Assembly (NCBI GenBank): GCA_029063695.1
Contig: JAIDNR010000265.1
Coordinates: 1-15,023 of the forward strand
Source: Ruminococcus sp.
Lineage (GTDB): Bacteria > Bacillota > Clostridia > Oscillospirales > Ruminococcaceae
Length of the DNA stretch: 15,023 bases
Direction: 5' to 3'
The notes beneath the pieces are model-generated. The model saw only the letters and a list, made by a program, of their open reading frames with translations, did no database searches and was not told the origin of the DNA. Below are positions 14,530 to 15,023 of the stretch, piece by piece. Made by a program: the position numbers and the translations under genes. Positions within the stretch are counted from its first letter, which is position 1. Each line of letters begins with the position of its first letter.

Positions 14530-15023
14530 ATGGAAAAGGAAATAAAAGTCGTAATCGGTGCATCATACGGTGATGAGGGAAAAGGTCTGATGACGGACTA
14601 CTTCTGTAAAAATACCGACAAGCCATGCATTACGCTACTGCACAACGGCGGTCCACAGCGTGGGCATACTGTGATTTCTGAAAACGGTTTCCGCCATGTA
14701 TTCCACCATTTATGTTCGGGAACTTTTGCGGGTTCTGATACATATTTTGCGGACAGCTTTATAATAAATCCACTTATTTTCGCCGAAGAACACAGTGAAA
14801 TCAAACCCAATACAAAAATATACTGCTCTCCAAAATGTATGTGGTCTACACCTTTTGACATGATGCTGAATCAGATTATTGAAGATTCAAGAGGCGATAA
14901 GCGTCACGGGAGCTGTGGCTATGGAATATGGGAAACTATTGTGCGGTACAATAATACAAAGACAGTCGCTTTTCCCGAATTTATTTCTATGAATAAATCA
15001 AATCAGGTAAAATACCTTGAAAA
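14530..15023 (+). CDS. Divergent adenylosuccinate synthetase (PurA) family protein, 3'-truncated by the window edge
   Basis: The first 164 residues of a PurA-family GTP-dependent ligase; the family is about 430 long, so over half is missing. The GTP/catalytic loop is GASYGDEGKG (10-19) with the catalytic Asp (D15) kept, and GHTV (45-48) holds the catalytic His (H46). Other hallmarks have changed: GGxNAGHT, whose Asn contacts IMP in PurA, is GGPQRGHT, and the IMP-loop GTTGRGI is GSCGYGIW. The order of blocks otherwise follows PurA. This suggests a paralogue acting on a different nucleotide or acceptor rather than the housekeeping enzyme of AMP synthesis. AAGGAG is 8 bases before the ATG. It is at least the fourth gene of the cassette; more may follow beyond the window. 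Confidence 0.85.
   Translation, partial: MEKEIKVVIGASYGDEGKGLMTDYFCKNTDKPCITLLHNGGPQRGHTVISENGFRHVFHHLCSGTFAGSDTYFADSFIINPLIFAEEHSEIKPNTKIYCSPKCMWSTPFDMMLNQIIEDSRGDKRHGSCGYGIWETIVRYNNTKTVAFPEFISMNKSNQVKYLE

Noticed and set aside
14530..15023. Phage-type PurZ (2-aminoadenine pathway) identity for the PurA-like gene
   Set aside because: PurZ enzymes characteristically replace the catalytic Asp of the GDEGKG loop; here it is present, and no phage genes are visible. The missing C-terminus leaves this open but unfavoured.

Overview
The window reads as chromosomal DNA from a low-GC Gram-positive anaerobe, most likely a Clostridia member of the Ruminococcus type. The sequence is AT-rich, most genes carry strong AGGAGG-type ribosome binding sites, and promoters are close to the TTGACA/TATAAT consensus. 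A MurT/GatD pair, which amidates lipid II in Gram-positive walls, and a lipid-anchored GH25 muramidase are present. The genus is an inference; the Gram-positive assignment is well supported.

Layout. (1) 1-1705, + strand: the 3' part of aroC (chorismate synthase) followed by a type I DAHP synthase, so the last and first steps of the common aromatic pathway lie side by side, closed by a terminator that looks bidirectional. (2) 1768-3939, - strand: an 11-repeat Sel1 protein and, 6 bases after it, a PflX-like radical SAM protein, with a good extended -10 promoter. (3) 4185-6269, - strand: a divergent EF-G-like GTPase whose switch II histidine is replaced by leucine. (4) 6421-11270, - strand: a probable four-gene cell-envelope operon, murT-gatD-GH25 lipoprotein-SpoVB/MATE-like flippase, driven by a TTGACA-17-TAGAAT promoter and opening with a TTG start codon. 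(5) 11361-12161: a 45-codon small gene on the - strand and a divergent XRE-family regulator on the + strand, separated by AT-rich DNA with repeated TGCATAAA motifs and inverted repeats.

(6) 12201-15023, + strand, running off the window: a tightly packed cassette under a perfect-consensus promoter with two tandem dyads just downstream. It encodes a Nudix-winged-helix regulator of the NrtR type, an unrecognised beta-rich protein with a Met/Asp-rich tail, a von Willebrand A (VWA) protein, and a divergent adenylosuccinate-synthetase (PurA) paralogue cut by the window end. The PurA-like protein keeps the catalytic Asp and His but has changed the IMP-contacting motifs. A nucleotide-sensing regulator, a VWA scaffold, an unknown partner and a repurposed purine ligase together are the best candidate here for an undescribed system. 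Its function cannot be read from this sequence.

No tRNA, rRNA, CRISPR array, insertion sequence or attachment site was seen, and no gene-free stretch exceeds 300 bases.
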